From: Eubacterium sp.
GTDB taxonomy: Bacteria; Bacillota; Clostridia; Lachnospirales; Lachnospiraceae
Length of the DNA: 61,223 nt
Assembly: GCA_017539165.1 (NCBI GenBank)
Contig: JAFYHN010000033.1
Location: 1 to 61,223, forward strand
Direction: 5' to 3'
Shown here: positions 17,645 to 29,248 of the stretch, piece by piece
How the letters are laid out: each line of letters opens with the position of its first letter
How positions within the stretch are numbered: the stretch's first letter is position 1
Program-made: the position numbers and the translations under genes
The notes under the pieces: model-generated
Seen by the model: the letters and a program-made list of their open reading frames with translations, nothing else
Told to the model about the DNA's origin: nothing
The model's database searches: none

Positions 17645-19111
17645 ATGAGAAAAATCAAGCGAGTTGCTGCTCTTGCACTTAGTGCATGTATGGTAGCATC
17701 TATCGTATCTGGTTGTGGCTCAGCTAATACAGGTTCTGCTAACGATACAGAAGCTACAACAGCTGCTACAGCTGACGGAACAACAGGAGCTGACACAGCT
17801 ACTGCAACAAACGCTGATGCATCAACAACAGCAGCTGCTGAAGGTAATGGGGAGACAATCAATCTTTGGACATTCACAGAGGAAGTTAAGAACATGGTTG
17901 AGAAGTTCAAAGAAACACACCCTGACTTCAAGTATGAGATTAACCCTACAATTATTGCAACAACAGAAGGTGCTTACCAGCCAGCACTTGATCAGGCACT
18001 TGCTGCAGGTGGTGCAGATGCTCCTGACATTTACTGTGCAGAGTCAGCATTCGTTCTTAAATATACACAGGGCGATATGTCATCATTTGCTTGCCCATAT
18101 GATGATCTTGGAATCGATACTCAGGCTGAGATTGACAAGGCTAAGATTGCTCAGTACTCAGTAGATATCGGAACAAACCCAGAATCAGGTAAGGTTGTAG
18201 GTCTTGGATATCAGGCAACTGGTGGTGCATTCATCTACAGACGTTCAATCGCTAAAGAAGTATTCGGAACAGATGATCCAAAAGAAATCGCTGCAACTAT
18301 CGGTGCAGGTTCACAGAACTGGGATAAGTTCTGGGAGGCAGCTGAAACTCTTAAGTCTAAGGGTTATGGAATCGTTTCTGGTGATGGTGATGTATGGCAT
18401 GCTATCGAGAACAGCTCTGATCAGGGTTGGGTTGTAGACGGAAAGCTTACAATCGATCCTAAGAGAGAAGAGTTCCTTGATATATCTAAGAAACTTAAAG
18501 ACAACGGATATCACAATGATACACAGGATTGGCAGGATGCTTGGTTCGCTGACATGAAGGGTGAAGGCGAGAAGGGAATCTTCGGATTCTTTGGACCAGC
18601 TTGGCTTATCAACTACACACTTGCTGATAACTGCGGTGGTAAAGCAGTAGGCGAAGGTACATACGGTGACTGGGCAGTTTGTGCTCCTCCAGTTGGTTTC
18701 TTCTGGGGTGGTACATGGCTTCTTGCAAACAAGGATTCAGAGAAGAAGGAAGCTATCGGACAGATCATCGAGTGGATCACACTTGATTGTACAGAGAACG
18801 GTCTTCAGTATATGTGGGCTAATGGTACAATGAACGGTGAAGGTGGTACAAAGGACTGCGTAGCTTCATCTACAGTTATGGATATGTCAGATGGAACACT
18901 TGACTTCCTTGGCGGACAGAATATGTTCGAAGTATTCGGTGAGGCAAACTCATACGCAAATGGTAAGAACCTTACACAGTATGATGAGACAATCAACTCT
19001 TACTGGAGAGATCAGGCTCGTCAGTACTCAGCTGGTGAGAAAGATAGAGATCAGGCAATCGCTGACTTCAAGCAGCAGGTACAGGATAACCTTGCTGTAA
19101 CAGTTGAGTAA
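17645..19111 (+). CDS. Sugar-binding lipoprotein of a CUT1 ABC importer
   Basis: The 488-residue protein has a Lys/Arg-rich signal with lipobox VSGC (Cys24), then a Thr/Ala/Asp-rich linker to about residue 75, then a family 1 type solute-binding domain with many aromatic residues (GFFWGGTWLLA near 355). It would capture a mono- or oligosaccharide outside the cell for the two permeases that follow. Codons are of the preferred type and AAGGAGG precedes the ATG, fitting an abundant binding protein. The surrounding genes suggest a xylo-oligosaccharide or pentoside ligand; this is inference. Confidence 0.9.
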   Translation: MRKIKRVAALALSACMVASIVSGCGSANTGSANDTEATTAATADGTTGADTATATNADASTTAAAEGNGETINLWTFTEEVKNMVEKFKETHPDFKYEINPTIIATTEGAYQPALDQALAAGGADAPDIYCAESAFVLKYTQGDMSSFACPYDDLGIDTQAEIDKAKIAQYSVDIGTNPESGKVVGLGYQATGGAFIYRRSIAKEVFGTDDPKEIAATIGAGSQNWDKFWEAAETLKSKGYGIVSGDGDVWHAIENSSDQGWVVDGKLTIDPKREEFLDISKKLKDNGYHNDTQDWQDAWFADMKGEGEKGIFGFFGPAWLINYTLADNCGGKAVGEGTYGDWAVCAPPVGFFWGGTWLLANKDSEKKEAIGQIIEWITLDCTENGLQYMWANGTMNGEGGTKDCVASSTVMDMSDGTLDFLGGQNMFEVFGEANSYANGKNLTQYDETINSYWRDQARQYSAGEKDRDQAIADFKQQVQDNLAVTVE

Positions 19112-19148
19112 TATTTCTGAACCGAGATTAATTTAACATTAAACTTAG

Positions 19149-19210
19149 ATTGTCATGCCGACGAGCGAAGCAGTAGAGTAGTAATACTTCGCTTCGCTCG
19201 GGATGACAAT
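19149..19210 (+). repeat. REP-like hairpin between binding protein and permease genes
   Basis: ATTGTCAT ... CGAGCGAAGC on the left pairs with GCTTCGCTCG ... ATGACAAT on the right (19149-19171 with 19191-19210), a long imperfect stem with a 19-base loop and no T-tract. It lies in the spot where binding-protein mRNA usually needs to exceed permease mRNA. The core GAGCGAAGC also occurs in the hairpin array at 25339-25516. Confidence 0.7.
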
Positions 19211-19294
19211 TCTTTGTGAATAGGATTATATGCCTATATATTGAAAATTATGATAATATTTTTTGATTGAAATCATCATTCAATGGAGGTTGTG

Positions 19295-20266
19295 ATGAAG
19301 AATAAGAAAAAAGGAGTGGTGAGATACGGTAAGTTCGGATACATCTTCAGTCTTCCTTTCGTAATTGCCTTCTGTATCTTCTCCCTGTATCCGATTATTT
19401 ATACTCTTGTAATCGGATTTACAAACATGCAGGGTGTTGTTACACCAGATGTGCATATTTTGGATAAACCATTGGCAAACTTTCAGCAGGTGCTTTCCAG
19501 TCCTTCATTTAAGACTGCACTTAAGAACACATTCATTATCTGGATGTTAAACTTTCTTCCCCAGATTGCACTTGCGCTTCTTCTTACAGCATGGTTTACA
19601 GATAGAAGATGGAAGATTAAGGGAATGGGACTTTACAAAGTTCTCATATATATGCCGAATATTATAACAGCAGCAACTATAGCTATTCTTTTCAGAGCGC
19701 TTTTTGCATATCCTACAAGTCCTGCTAATGACATACTTATGAAGTTACATCTCGTATCAGCACCGATTAACTTCCCGATATCAAAAACATTTGCAAAGAA
19801 TGCAGTTGCATTTATTCAGTTCTGGATGTGGTATGGATATACAATGCTCATCCTTATTGCTGGTGTACTCGGAATTAGTCCTGACATTTTTGATGCTGCA
19901 GAAGTTGATGGAGCAAACAGATGGGAGATATTCTGGAAGATCACTATTCCGAATATTAAAACAATCATGCTCTTTACTCTTGTAACGAGTCTTATCGGTG
20001 GTCTTAACATGTTCGATATTCCTAAGCTTTTCCTTCTTGGAGGACCGGACAATGCTACAACCACTACAAGTGTATTTATATACAATCAGGCTTTCAGTGG
20101 AAGTTATATGTATAACAGAGCTGCCGCTGCAAGTATGATCATGTTTATTATCATTATGTTCTTCTCTTCGATACTGTTCCTGCTTCTGAGAGAGAAGGAT
20201 GCTGATGGCTATGGTTCAGCATCGGCTAAGAAACAGAAGAAGTTAAGTCGAAAAGGAGGTATGTGA
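19295..20266 (+). CDS. CUT1 sugar ABC transporter permease (MalF type)
   Basis: The 323-residue permease has six predicted helices and the EAA loop DAAEVDGANRWEIFWKITI around residues 208-226. ATG 19295 is preferred because GGAGG (19285-19289) lies five bases before it; the in-frame ATG at 19283 overlaps that site. It is the first membrane subunit of the importer whose binding protein lies upstream. No nucleotide-binding subunit is encoded nearby. Confidence 0.92.
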   Translation: MKNKKKGVVRYGKFGYIFSLPFVIAFCIFSLYPIIYTLVIGFTNMQGVVTPDVHILDKPLANFQQVLSSPSFKTALKNTFIIWMLNFLPQIALALLLTAWFTDRRWKIKGMGLYKVLIYMPNIITAATIAILFRALFAYPTSPANDILMKLHLVSAPINFPISKTFAKNAVAFIQFWMWYGYTMLILIAGVLGISPDIFDAAEVDGANRWEIFWKITIPNIKTIMLFTLVTSLIGGLNMFDIPKLFLLGGPDNATTTTSVFIYNQAFSGSYMYNRAAAASMIMFIIIMFFSSILFLLLREKDADGYGSASAKKQKKLSRKGGM

Positions 20267-20268
20267 TA

Positions 20269-21156
20269 ATGGCAGAAGAAGTAAAAACATTATCTTATGA
20301 TGATGTTCCAAAGGAAAACAGAGGCAAGTCATTTGTTGGAACACAGGCTACTATACATATCGTATGTATTATCCTTTCGATAGTAAGTATACTGCCTTTC
20401 TGGGTAATGATCGTAAATGCTACAAGATCTACAACGGAGATCCAGCAGCATGCACTTTCACTTATCCCATCATCGCATATAGTTGATAACTTTAAGATAC
20501 TGACAGGTAAATCATTCAACCCTATGGTTGGTCTTAAGAACTCAGTGATCATCGCTGCGTTCGCGACTATACTTAATATCTATTTCTCTTCACTTACAGC
20601 ATATGCACTTGTGGCATATCAGTGGAAACTCAGAGATGGATTTTTCAAGTTCATAGTTGGTATTATGATGATACCTGCACAGGTAACAATGATCGGATTC
20701 TATCAGATGGTTTATAAGGTACATCTTACAAATAATCTGATCATGCTTATCCTGCCATCTATCGCAGCACCAGCTACTGTATTCTTCATGAGACAGTATC
20801 TGTATCCAACACTTTCTATGGAAATGGTAGAGGCAGCAAGAATAGATGGTGCCGGAGAGTTCAGAATCTTCAACACCATAGTGCTTCCTATTATGAAGCC
20901 AGCACTTGCTACACAGGCTATATTTGGTTTTGTTAGTAAATGGAATGATCTCTTTACACCACTTGTTCTTCTTACAAAACAGGACAAGTACACAATGCCT
21001 ATAATGGTCAGCCTGCTTAATGGTGATATATATAAGACAGAGTACGGTTCAGTATATATGGGACTTACACTTACAGTCCTTCCACTGATCATCGTATATC
21101 TCGTTCTTTCGAAATACATTATTGCCGGAGTGGCACTCGGAGGAGTTAAGGGTTAA
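20269..21156 (+). CDS. CUT1 sugar ABC transporter permease (MalG type)
   Basis: The 295-residue permease has six predicted helices and the EAA loop EAARIDGAGEFRIFNTIVL around residues 186-204, and ends IIAGVALGGVKG as MalG-type permeases do. ATG 20269, nine bases after GGAGG, is preferred to the in-frame GTG 20263, which overlaps the previous stop codon. It completes the importer with the MalF-type partner. Confidence 0.92.
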   Translation: MAEEVKTLSYDDVPKENRGKSFVGTQATIHIVCIILSIVSILPFWVMIVNATRSTTEIQQHALSLIPSSHIVDNFKILTGKSFNPMVGLKNSVIIAAFATILNIYFSSLTAYALVAYQWKLRDGFFKFIVGIMMIPAQVTMIGFYQMVYKVHLTNNLIMLILPSIAAPATVFFMRQYLYPTLSMEMVEAARIDGAGEFRIFNTIVLPIMKPALATQAIFGFVSKWNDLFTPLVLLTKQDKYTMPIMVSLLNGDIYKTEYGSVYMGLTLTVLPLIIVYLVLSKYIIAGVALGGVKG

Positions 21157-21186
21157 ATAATCATTATATATATGTATTGAGGGTAC

Positions 21187-21228
21187 AAAATATGACAGTT
21201 GAAATCAGATTTCAACTGTCATATTTTT
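21187..21228. terminator. Dispersed palindromic terminator, copy 1
   Basis: AAAATATGACAGTTGAAATC and its reverse complement meet around a central A, giving a near-perfect palindrome of about 41 bp. It lies between the converging MalG-type permease and AraC genes and can terminate both strands. Four more copies lie at 34580, 45424, 49170 and 57269. Confidence 0.9.
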
Positions 21229-21231
21229 GTA

Positions 21232-22161
21232 TTATATGTTCTTGTGATCGTCGTTCTTATTAGAAAGGCGTATTTTTTTATACTCACTTGGTGTGTGGCT
21301 TGTATATTTTTTGAATGCCCTGCAGAAGGATGGAAGTGTGTTGAATCCTGTCTGGAAAGCTATATCTGTGATAGGTATATCCTTTATAAGCATTTCTTCG
21401 GCTACGCTGATCCTCTTTAGTGTCAGGTAATCGTGGAATGTATACCCTGTCTGAGCTTTGAAAACTCTTAAGAAGTGATACTTTGAAAAGCCGGTATATT
21501 CAGCGGCCTGTTCAGTGGAAATATCCTCTGCGTAGTTTATATTAACATACTTAAGAAGGGCATTTATCCTGCTTATAGTCTGAGATGAATTAATGGTTTC
21601 AGATTTGACTGCATTTTCAGAATGCTTTGCTATATCTATAAAAACCTGATACATCTTGTCGTATATGATCGTTTCCCAGAAATTTATATGCTTGAAGTAA
21701 GCAGCATTCATGTCCATGAATAGATTGTATACATTCTCATATATGTCAGGACATGTTTCCTGGTTACACAGAAATGCATCGAAGAACAGTGGTTCGATGG
21801 TTTTATAATCATGTGTATTAAAAAACTGATTCATCTCTATAAGGTAGATAAATCTGACTCCGTATTGATTATTTATATATTCATGAAGCATATGAGGAGG
21901 GATGATAAGTATATCCCCTTCATTTAGAAGATACTTCTTGTTGTTAGCATGAATCTCGTAGTTATTCTGGATACACAAAAAAACTTCAAGTGCATCGTGT
22001 GAATGAAGTTCATATCCTATAGGCTGGTTGTTATACCATATTCTAACGTGAGAAGAAGAGGTATAGGTTACCAGCTCTCTGTTATTACGTACTATTCGTC
22101 CCTCATATCCGTCCGGCTGTTTGTATTTATCCGGTACCACTCTTGACTCTTTAGCGGCCAA
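21232..22161 (-). CDS. AraC-family transcriptional regulator (cupin + HTH)
   Basis: The 309-residue protein has an N-terminal cupin-like sensor (LNEGDILIIPPHMLHEY near residues 80-94) and a C-terminal AraC HTH domain (about 195-300) with AAEYTGFSKYHFLRVFKAQTG as the first helix-turn-helix and ITDIAFQTGFNTLPSFCRAF as the second. It is convergent with the pentoside importer and is the best candidate for the factor that binds the 21-bp-spaced repeats upstream of the GH3, xylB and binding-protein genes. The inducer is probably a pentose or pentoside, by inference. Confidence 0.9.
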   Translation of the reverse strand: MAAKESRVVPDKYKQPDGYEGRIVRNNRELVTYTSSSHVRIWYNNQPIGYELHSHDALEVFLCIQNNYEIHANNKKYLLNEGDILIIPPHMLHEYINNQYGVRFIYLIEMNQFFNTHDYKTIEPLFFDAFLCNQETCPDIYENVYNLFMDMNAAYFKHINFWETIIYDKMYQVFIDIAKHSENAVKSETINSSQTISRINALLKYVNINYAEDISTEQAAEYTGFSKYHFLRVFKAQTGYTFHDYLTLKRISVAEEMLIKDIPITDIAFQTGFNTLPSFCRAFKKYTSHTPSEYKKIRLSNKNDDHKNI

Positions 22162-22291
22162 TTTATTATCCTCCCGGTTTTCTGAAATGGACTGTATTGC
22201 CTATAATAACAAAAATTGTTACTTTTTTCTAGTATGTACTACATTTTTATAAAAAAGTGTAAATTATAAACAAATTTTTATAAATGTCTGG

Positions 22292-22320
22292 TTGCTTTAA
22301 ATCGTTAAAATTAGTATAAT
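22292..22320 (+). promoter_or_regulatory. Promoter of the V-ATPase operon
   Basis: TTGCTT (22292-22297), 17 bp, TATAAT (22315-22320), about 60 nt before the first gene of the operon. Confidence 0.65.
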
Positions 22321-22382
22321 TGAATCTGTTGTTTTTATTAGAGATAAAAAAGAAACTATTGTTTTAGAAAGGAAATATTGCA

Positions 22383-22691
22383 GTGATAGAAGATGCTATG
22401 AAGGCTGTTGAATCTGCCGAAGCTGCTGCTTCTGAGTTGATACAGAAGGCTAAGACTGAGGCTGACGAGATTCGCAGATCCTCTGATAAAGAATGTGAGG
22501 ATATAAATGCCAAAGCAGTTCAGGATATGAAGTCAGCTGAAACGGCTCTCATTAAGGAACTTGAAGATAAGAGAGAGTCTTCTGCTGCAGATGCTGAAAA
22601 GTCAGCACAAGCTAAAGCTGAGGAACTTAAGAGTAGCCTCAGTTCAAAGCAGGCTGATGCTGTTAAGGCTGTATTGGAAAGACTAGTCTAA
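22383..22691 (+). CDS. V-type ATPase subunit H (peripheral stalk)
   Basis: The 102-residue product is almost entirely charged heptad-like coiled coil rich in Ala, Glu, Lys and Ser, as in the small G/H stalk subunits of prokaryotic V/A-ATPases that pair with subunit E. It starts with GTG 22383 behind AGAAAGGAAA. It is the first gene of the operon, 50 nt before subunit I, the usual place for ahaH/ntpF-like genes. Sequence similarity in such coiled coils is weak, so the name rests on size, composition and position. Confidence 0.8.
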   Translation: MIEDAMKAVESAEAAASELIQKAKTEADEIRRSSDKECEDINAKAVQDMKSAETALIKELEDKRESSAADAEKSAQAKAEELKSSLSSKQADAVKAVLERLV

Positions 22692-22741
22692 AACAAGGTC
22701 AGTGTAACTGACATAATAATAAAGAAAGGCGGGATTTCACA

Positions 22742-25221
<2,480 letters not shown>

Positions 25222-25222
25222 C

Positions 25223-25516
25223 ATCGTCGAAAGTAAGTAAGCAGACAAGCTTGCTTGTGCTGATTACTTACTTTATGACGATCAAAACAGCATGAGTGCG
25301 TAGTAGGTTTCTTGAAGAGAAACCTACGGAGTACGAATAGCTGTAGGAATTGTGAGAGCGAAGCGGAACAATTCCGTGCTATTTCAATAAATAAAGGTTG
25401 AAATTGCAGGAATTGATGGAGCGAAGCGGAACAATTCCGTGCTATTTCAATAAATAAAGGTTGAAATTGCAGGAATTGATGGGGCGAAGCGGAACAATTC
25501 CGTGCTATTTCAATAT
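25223..25516 (+). repeat. Hairpin array between ntpK and ntpE, with three 63-bp tandem repeats
   Basis: This 316-bp intercistronic region holds five stem-loops. The first is ATCGTC plus AAAGTAAGTAA pairing with TTACTTACTTT plus GACGAT (25223-25282). The second is GTAGGTTTCT / AGAAACCTAC (25303-25327). Then come three copies of a 63-bp unit (GGAATTG at 25346, 25409 and 25472), each a hairpin GGAATTG ... GAGCGAAGC ... CAATTCC flanked in the later copies by TTGAAAT / ATTTCAA. None has a terminator T-tract. The array is suited to stabilising ntpK mRNA or reducing downstream expression. No gene is seen here. Confidence 0.85.
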
Positions 25517-25537
25517 ATATCATAGAAAGGAGCCAAT

Positions 25538-26131
25538 ATGGCAGGCATTGAAAAGATTACAAATGAGATTCAGCTCGATGCTGAAAAAGAAGCTGCCGGA
25601 ATAATAGAAGCTGCTGAAAATGCAGCAAAAAAGGCTCGTGAAGATGCTATCCGTGAAAGTGAAGCATATATTAGTTCAGCTAATGAAAAGCTGGATAAGA
25701 AAAGAGCGGCAGAAGAAAAGAAAATCCTGTCACAGTGTGAACATATAGAGAAGCTTAAAATGCTTGAGACCAGACAGGAGATAATAGAAGATACACTTCT
25801 TAAGGCAAAGAATCAGATTCTTGATATGGATGCAAAGGAATACTTTGATCTAATCCTGTCTCTTCTGGAGAAGAGAGTACTGCCTGAGAAAGGTTTATTC
25901 GCAATGAACAGTGCTGATCTGAAACGTGTACCTGCGGATTTTGCTTCCAAGATCAATGCTATTGCTTCAAAAGATGGAGGAGAGCTTAGAATCTCAGATT
26001 CAGCAGCAAATATAAATGGTGGATTCATACTGAAGTATGGAAATATCGAGATCAATTCATCTGTTGATGCGCTCTTTGATGAGCATAGAGATGAATTCGT
26101 TGATATAGTTAATAAAGTATTATTTTTATAG
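25538..26131 (+). CDS. ntpE: V-type ATPase subunit E (peripheral stalk)
   Basis: The 197-residue protein begins with a long charged coiled coil (residues 5-90, many Ala, Glu, Lys) and ends in a small globular domain with GGFILKYGNIEINSSVDALFDEHRDE, which is typical of subunit E and its contact with the A3B3 head. AAAGGAG precedes ATG 25538. It would pair with subunit H to form the stator stalk. Confidence 0.9.
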   Translation: MAGIEKITNEIQLDAEKEAAGIIEAAENAAKKAREDAIRESEAYISSANEKLDKKRAAEEKKILSQCEHIEKLKMLETRQEIIEDTLLKAKNQILDMDAKEYFDLILSLLEKRVLPEKGLFAMNSADLKRVPADFASKINAIASKDGGELRISDSAANINGGFILKYGNIEINSSVDALFDEHRDEFVDIVNKVLFL

Positions 26132-26156
26132 ATAAAGCGATGATAGGAGACAGAAA

Positions 26157-27128
26157 ATGAGAGATGTAGATTACATCTACGCAGTTGCATGTATACGTGC
26201 AAAGGAAAAAACTCTGTTATCTGATTCAGACATTCAGACTATGGTCGGAATGAAGAGCGAAAAGGAAGTGCTGTCATATCTGAAGGAACGTGGCTGGGGC
26301 GATGGCTCAAGCAGTGAAGATATGGAAACTATCCTTAGCATTGAAGAAGAGGTTCAGATGAAACTTCTCACAACTCTCGGAGTAAGTGAAGATATTATCG
26401 ATGTTCTCTTCCTTCAGGAGCTTTATCACAATCTTAAGGCGGCAATCAAAGAAATATGTACCGGAAGAGATGATGTTGAAGCTTTCTACGAGAATGAAAA
26501 GTATGGAAAGGATTCTATGCTTAGAATTATCAGAGAGAAAGAATTCGATAAGCTTCCAGAGCATATGCAGGAGATAGCTCCAAAAGCACTTGAAGTCATG
26601 CTTTCTACCCGTGACGGACAAAAGCTTGATATCATGCTTGACCGAGCTTGTCTTGATGCAACTGAGAAGGCTGCGGTTTCAACAAAAGACAGATTCCTGT
26701 CTGAATATGCAGAGACCAAGGTTGTTATAGCTGATATAAAGATAGCGGTAAGAGCTGCAAATACGAAAAAACCGCTTAAGGTTATAGAGGAAGCACTGGC
26801 ACCAAATCGTGAATTCGATGTAAAGGGGCTTGCCAAGGCTGCTTCAGAGGGAACCAAAAGCGTATACGAATATCTGGAAAAGACAAAATACAAAGAAGCA
26901 GTGGATGCGCTTAGAGATTCATTCTCCGCTTTTGAAAAGTGGTGTGATGACTATGTTATGGGTAAGCTTATGAACCAGAAGACGAATATTCAGTCAAGCG
27001 GACCTATAGTTGCATTCTATCTTGCTAAGCAAAATGAGATAAGAACCGCAAGAATCATAATGACTGCAAAGGCTAATGGATTTGATGAGGAATCTATCTC
27101 GGAAAGGGTAAGGAAGATGTATGGATGA
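26157..27128 (+). CDS. ntpC: V-type ATPase subunit C/d (rotor socket)
   Basis: The 323-residue, mostly helical protein matches the d/C subunit that sits on the K ring and receives the central shaft: it begins RDVDYIYAVACIRAKEK, has EVLSYLKERGWGD-like sequence near residue 40, and ends ARIIMTAKANGFDEESISERVRKMYG. It overlaps the following F gene by eight bases (ATGGATGA), a sign of coupled translation. Confidence 0.9.
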   Translation: MRDVDYIYAVACIRAKEKTLLSDSDIQTMVGMKSEKEVLSYLKERGWGDGSSSEDMETILSIEEEVQMKLLTTLGVSEDIIDVLFLQELYHNLKAAIKEICTGRDDVEAFYENEKYGKDSMLRIIREKEFDKLPEHMQEIAPKALEVMLSTRDGQKLDIMLDRACLDATEKAAVSTKDRFLSEYAETKVVIADIKIAVRAANTKKPLKVIEEALAPNREFDVKGLAKAASEGTKSVYEYLEKTKYKEAVDALRDSFSAFEKWCDDYVMGKLMNQKTNIQSSGPIVAFYLAKQNEIRTARIIMTAKANGFDEESISERVRKMYG

Positions 27129-27450
27129 CGATAACAAGATAGCAGTTATCGGTGATTATGACAGTATCTATGGATTTGCCGCCCTGGGACTTAGCACATT
27201 TCCGGTGGAAGGTGAAGAAGATGCTGCAAGGATTCTTCGTAATCTGACAAGCAGTGGATATGGAATAATATATATCACCGAAGAACTGGCTGCGATATTA
27301 AAGAAACAGATTGAAAAATATAAGGAATCGATGACTCCAGCAATCATTCAGATTCCGGGCGTTAAGGGGAATACAGGCGACGGAATCATGGCTGTACGCC
27401 GTTCAGTAGAACAGGCTGTTGGATCTGATATCCTCTTCAGTGGAAACTAG
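27121..27450 (+). CDS. ntpG: V-type ATPase subunit F (central shaft)
   Basis: The 109-residue protein has the Rossmann-like fold pattern of subunit F: KIAVIGDYDSIYGFAALG at the N-terminus, GYGIIYITEELA near residue 55 and IIQIPGVKGNTGDGIMAVRRSVEQAVG at the end (in two conserved parts). It binds subunit D in the rotor shaft. The gene name varies (atpF, ntpG); placement between C and A is usual. Confidence 0.9.
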   Translation: MDDDNKIAVIGDYDSIYGFAALGLSTFPVEGEEDAARILRNLTSSGYGIIYITEELAAILKKQIEKYKESMTPAIIQIPGVKGNTGDGIMAVRRSVEQAVGSDILFSGN

Positions 27451-27475
27451 AAGTTAGAAAGGAGATACAGGCTCC

Positions 27476-29248
27476 ATGGGAGTAGTAGGTAAGATTAAGA
27501 AAGTTGCCGGACCTCTTGTTATAGCTACAGGAATGCGAGATGCAGATATGTTCGACGTTGTTCGTGTTAGTGATGAGAGACTTATCGGTGAGATTATAGA
27601 GATGCATGGAGACGAGGCATCTATACAGGTTTATGAGGAGACTGCAGGACTTGGACCAGGAGAACCGGTTGAGTCAACAGAGGTACCTCTTTCTGTAGAA
27701 CTCGGACCTGGACTTATGGGTTCCATCTATGACGGAATCCAGAGACCTCTTACAAAGATTATGGAGATTACAGGTGGTAATCTTCTTGCGAGAGGTGTAG
27801 AAGTTCCATCACTTGACAGAGAGAAAAAATGGGACTTTGTAGCAACTGCCAAGGTCGGTGATAAGGTTGTTGCCGGAGATATCATCGGAACTGTTCAGGA
27901 AACAGAAGTTGTTACACAGAGAATAATGATTCCTTACGGAATAGAAGGAACAATAAAGTCAATCAATAGTGGTTCATTTACAGTTACAGAAACAGTAGCA
28001 GTGGTTGAAACTTCAACTGGTGATAAGGAGATCTGCATGATGCAGAAATGGCCAGTTCGTAAAGGCCGTCCTTACAGCAAGAAGCTTCCACCTCGTCAGC
28101 CACTTATCACAGGACAGAGAGTTGTAGATACATTCTTCCCTATAGCAAAGGGTGGTGTTGCTGCAGTTCCGGGACCATTCGGTTCAGGTAAGACAGTTAT
28201 ACAGCATCAGCTTGCTAAATGGGCAGATGCTGAGATAGTTGTATATATCGGATGTGGAGAGCGTGGAAATGAGATGACAGACGTTCTGAATGAGTTCCCT
28301 GAACTTAAGGATCCTCGTACAGGCGAGTCACTTATGAAGAGAACTATCCTTATCGCTAATACATCAGACATGCCTGTTGCTGCCCGTGAGGCATCTATCT
28401 ATACAGGTATTACTCTTGCTGAATACTTCAGAGATATGGGATACTCAGTTGCTCTTATGGCTGATTCAACATCACGTTGGGCAGAGGCTCTTCGAGAGAT
28501 GTCTGGACGTCTCGAGGAAATGCCTGGTGAGGAAGGTTATCCTGCTTACCTTGCATCTCGTCTTGCGCAGTTCTACGAGAGAGCAGGACATGTTGTATGT
28601 CTTGGTAGTGATGAGAGACAGGGTGCTCTTTCTGCTATCGGTGCTGTATCACCTCCTGGTGGAGATATTTCAGAACCTGTATCACAGGCAACACTTCGTA
28701 TTGTTAAGGTATTCTGGTCGCTGGATGCACAGCTGGCATATCAGAGACATTTCCCAGCTATCAACTGGCTTAACAGTTACAGTAACTACCTTGATGAGAT
28801 GAAGGGCTGGTTTGATGAAAATGTAAATGAAGAATGGATGATTCTGAGACAGGAACTTATGAGTCTGCTTCAGGAAGAGGCATCACTTAATGAAATCGTT
28901 AAGATGGTAGGTATGGATGCTCTTTCTCCTCAGGACAGACTTAAGATGGAGGCCGCTCGTTCAATCAGAGAGGACTTCCTGCACCAGAATTCATTTGACG
29001 AGATAGATACTTACACTTCAATGCAGAAGCAGTTCTATATGCAGAAGCTCGTTTATCTGTTCTATTCAGAGAGTGTAAAGGCTCTCAAAGATGGCGCAAA
29101 TATCAATGACATCGTTGCAATGAAGTCACGTGAGGATATTGGTAGATATAAGTATACATTAGAAGATAATATAGAGGATCAGTATAACAAGGTACATGAT
29201 GCGTTGATCCGTGAGATATCAAGTCTTATCGGAAAGGAGGAAGAGTAA
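27476..29248 (+). CDS. ntpA: V-type ATPase catalytic subunit A
   Basis: The 590-residue catalytic subunit carries the P-loop GPFGSGKTV (Lys239) and the Walker B region [19 protein letters not shown] (about residue 325), plus the long non-homologous insert (about 110-200) that separates A subunits from F-type beta. It hydrolyses or makes ATP at the A/B interfaces of the A3B3 head. Its stop overlaps the start of subunit B by one base, so the two are translated in equal amounts. Confidence 0.96.
   Translation: MGVVGKIKKVAGPLVIATGMRDADMFDVVRVSDERLIGEIIEMHGDEASIQVYEETAGLGPGEPVESTEVPLSVELGPGLMGSIYDGIQRPLTKIMEITGGNLLARGVEVPSLDREKKWDFVATAKVGDKVVAGDIIGTVQETEVVTQRIMIPYGIEGTIKSINSGSFTVTETVAVVETSTGDKEICMMQKWPVRKGRPYSKKLPPRQPLITGQRVVDTFFPIAKGGVAAVPGPFGSGKTVIQHQLAKWADAEIVVYIGCGERGNEMTDVLNEFPELKDPRTGESLMKRTILIANTSDMPVAAREASIYTGITLAEYFRDMGYSVALMADSTSRWAEALREMSGRLEEMPGEEGYPAYLASRLAQFYERAGHVVCLGSDERQGALSAIGAVSPPGGDISEPVSQATLRIVKVFWSLDAQLAYQRHFPAINWLNSYSNYLDEMKGWFDENVNEEWMILRQELMSLLQEEASLNEIVKMVGMDALSPQDRLKMEAARSIREDFLHQNSFDEIDTYTSMQKQFYMQKLVYLFYSESVKALKDGANINDIVAMKSREDIGRYKYTLEDNIEDQYNKVHDALIREISSLIGKEEE

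Noticed and set aside
22205-22219. TAACAA-AAA-TTGTTA inverted repeat upstream of the AraC gene and the V-ATPase operon
   Set aside because: It is short and AT-only, so it could easily arise by chance in this AT-rich gap, and no second copy was seen.
25339-25516. Possible CRISPR array
   Set aside because: The repeats are tandem units of 63 bp with no distinct spacers, and no cas genes are present.
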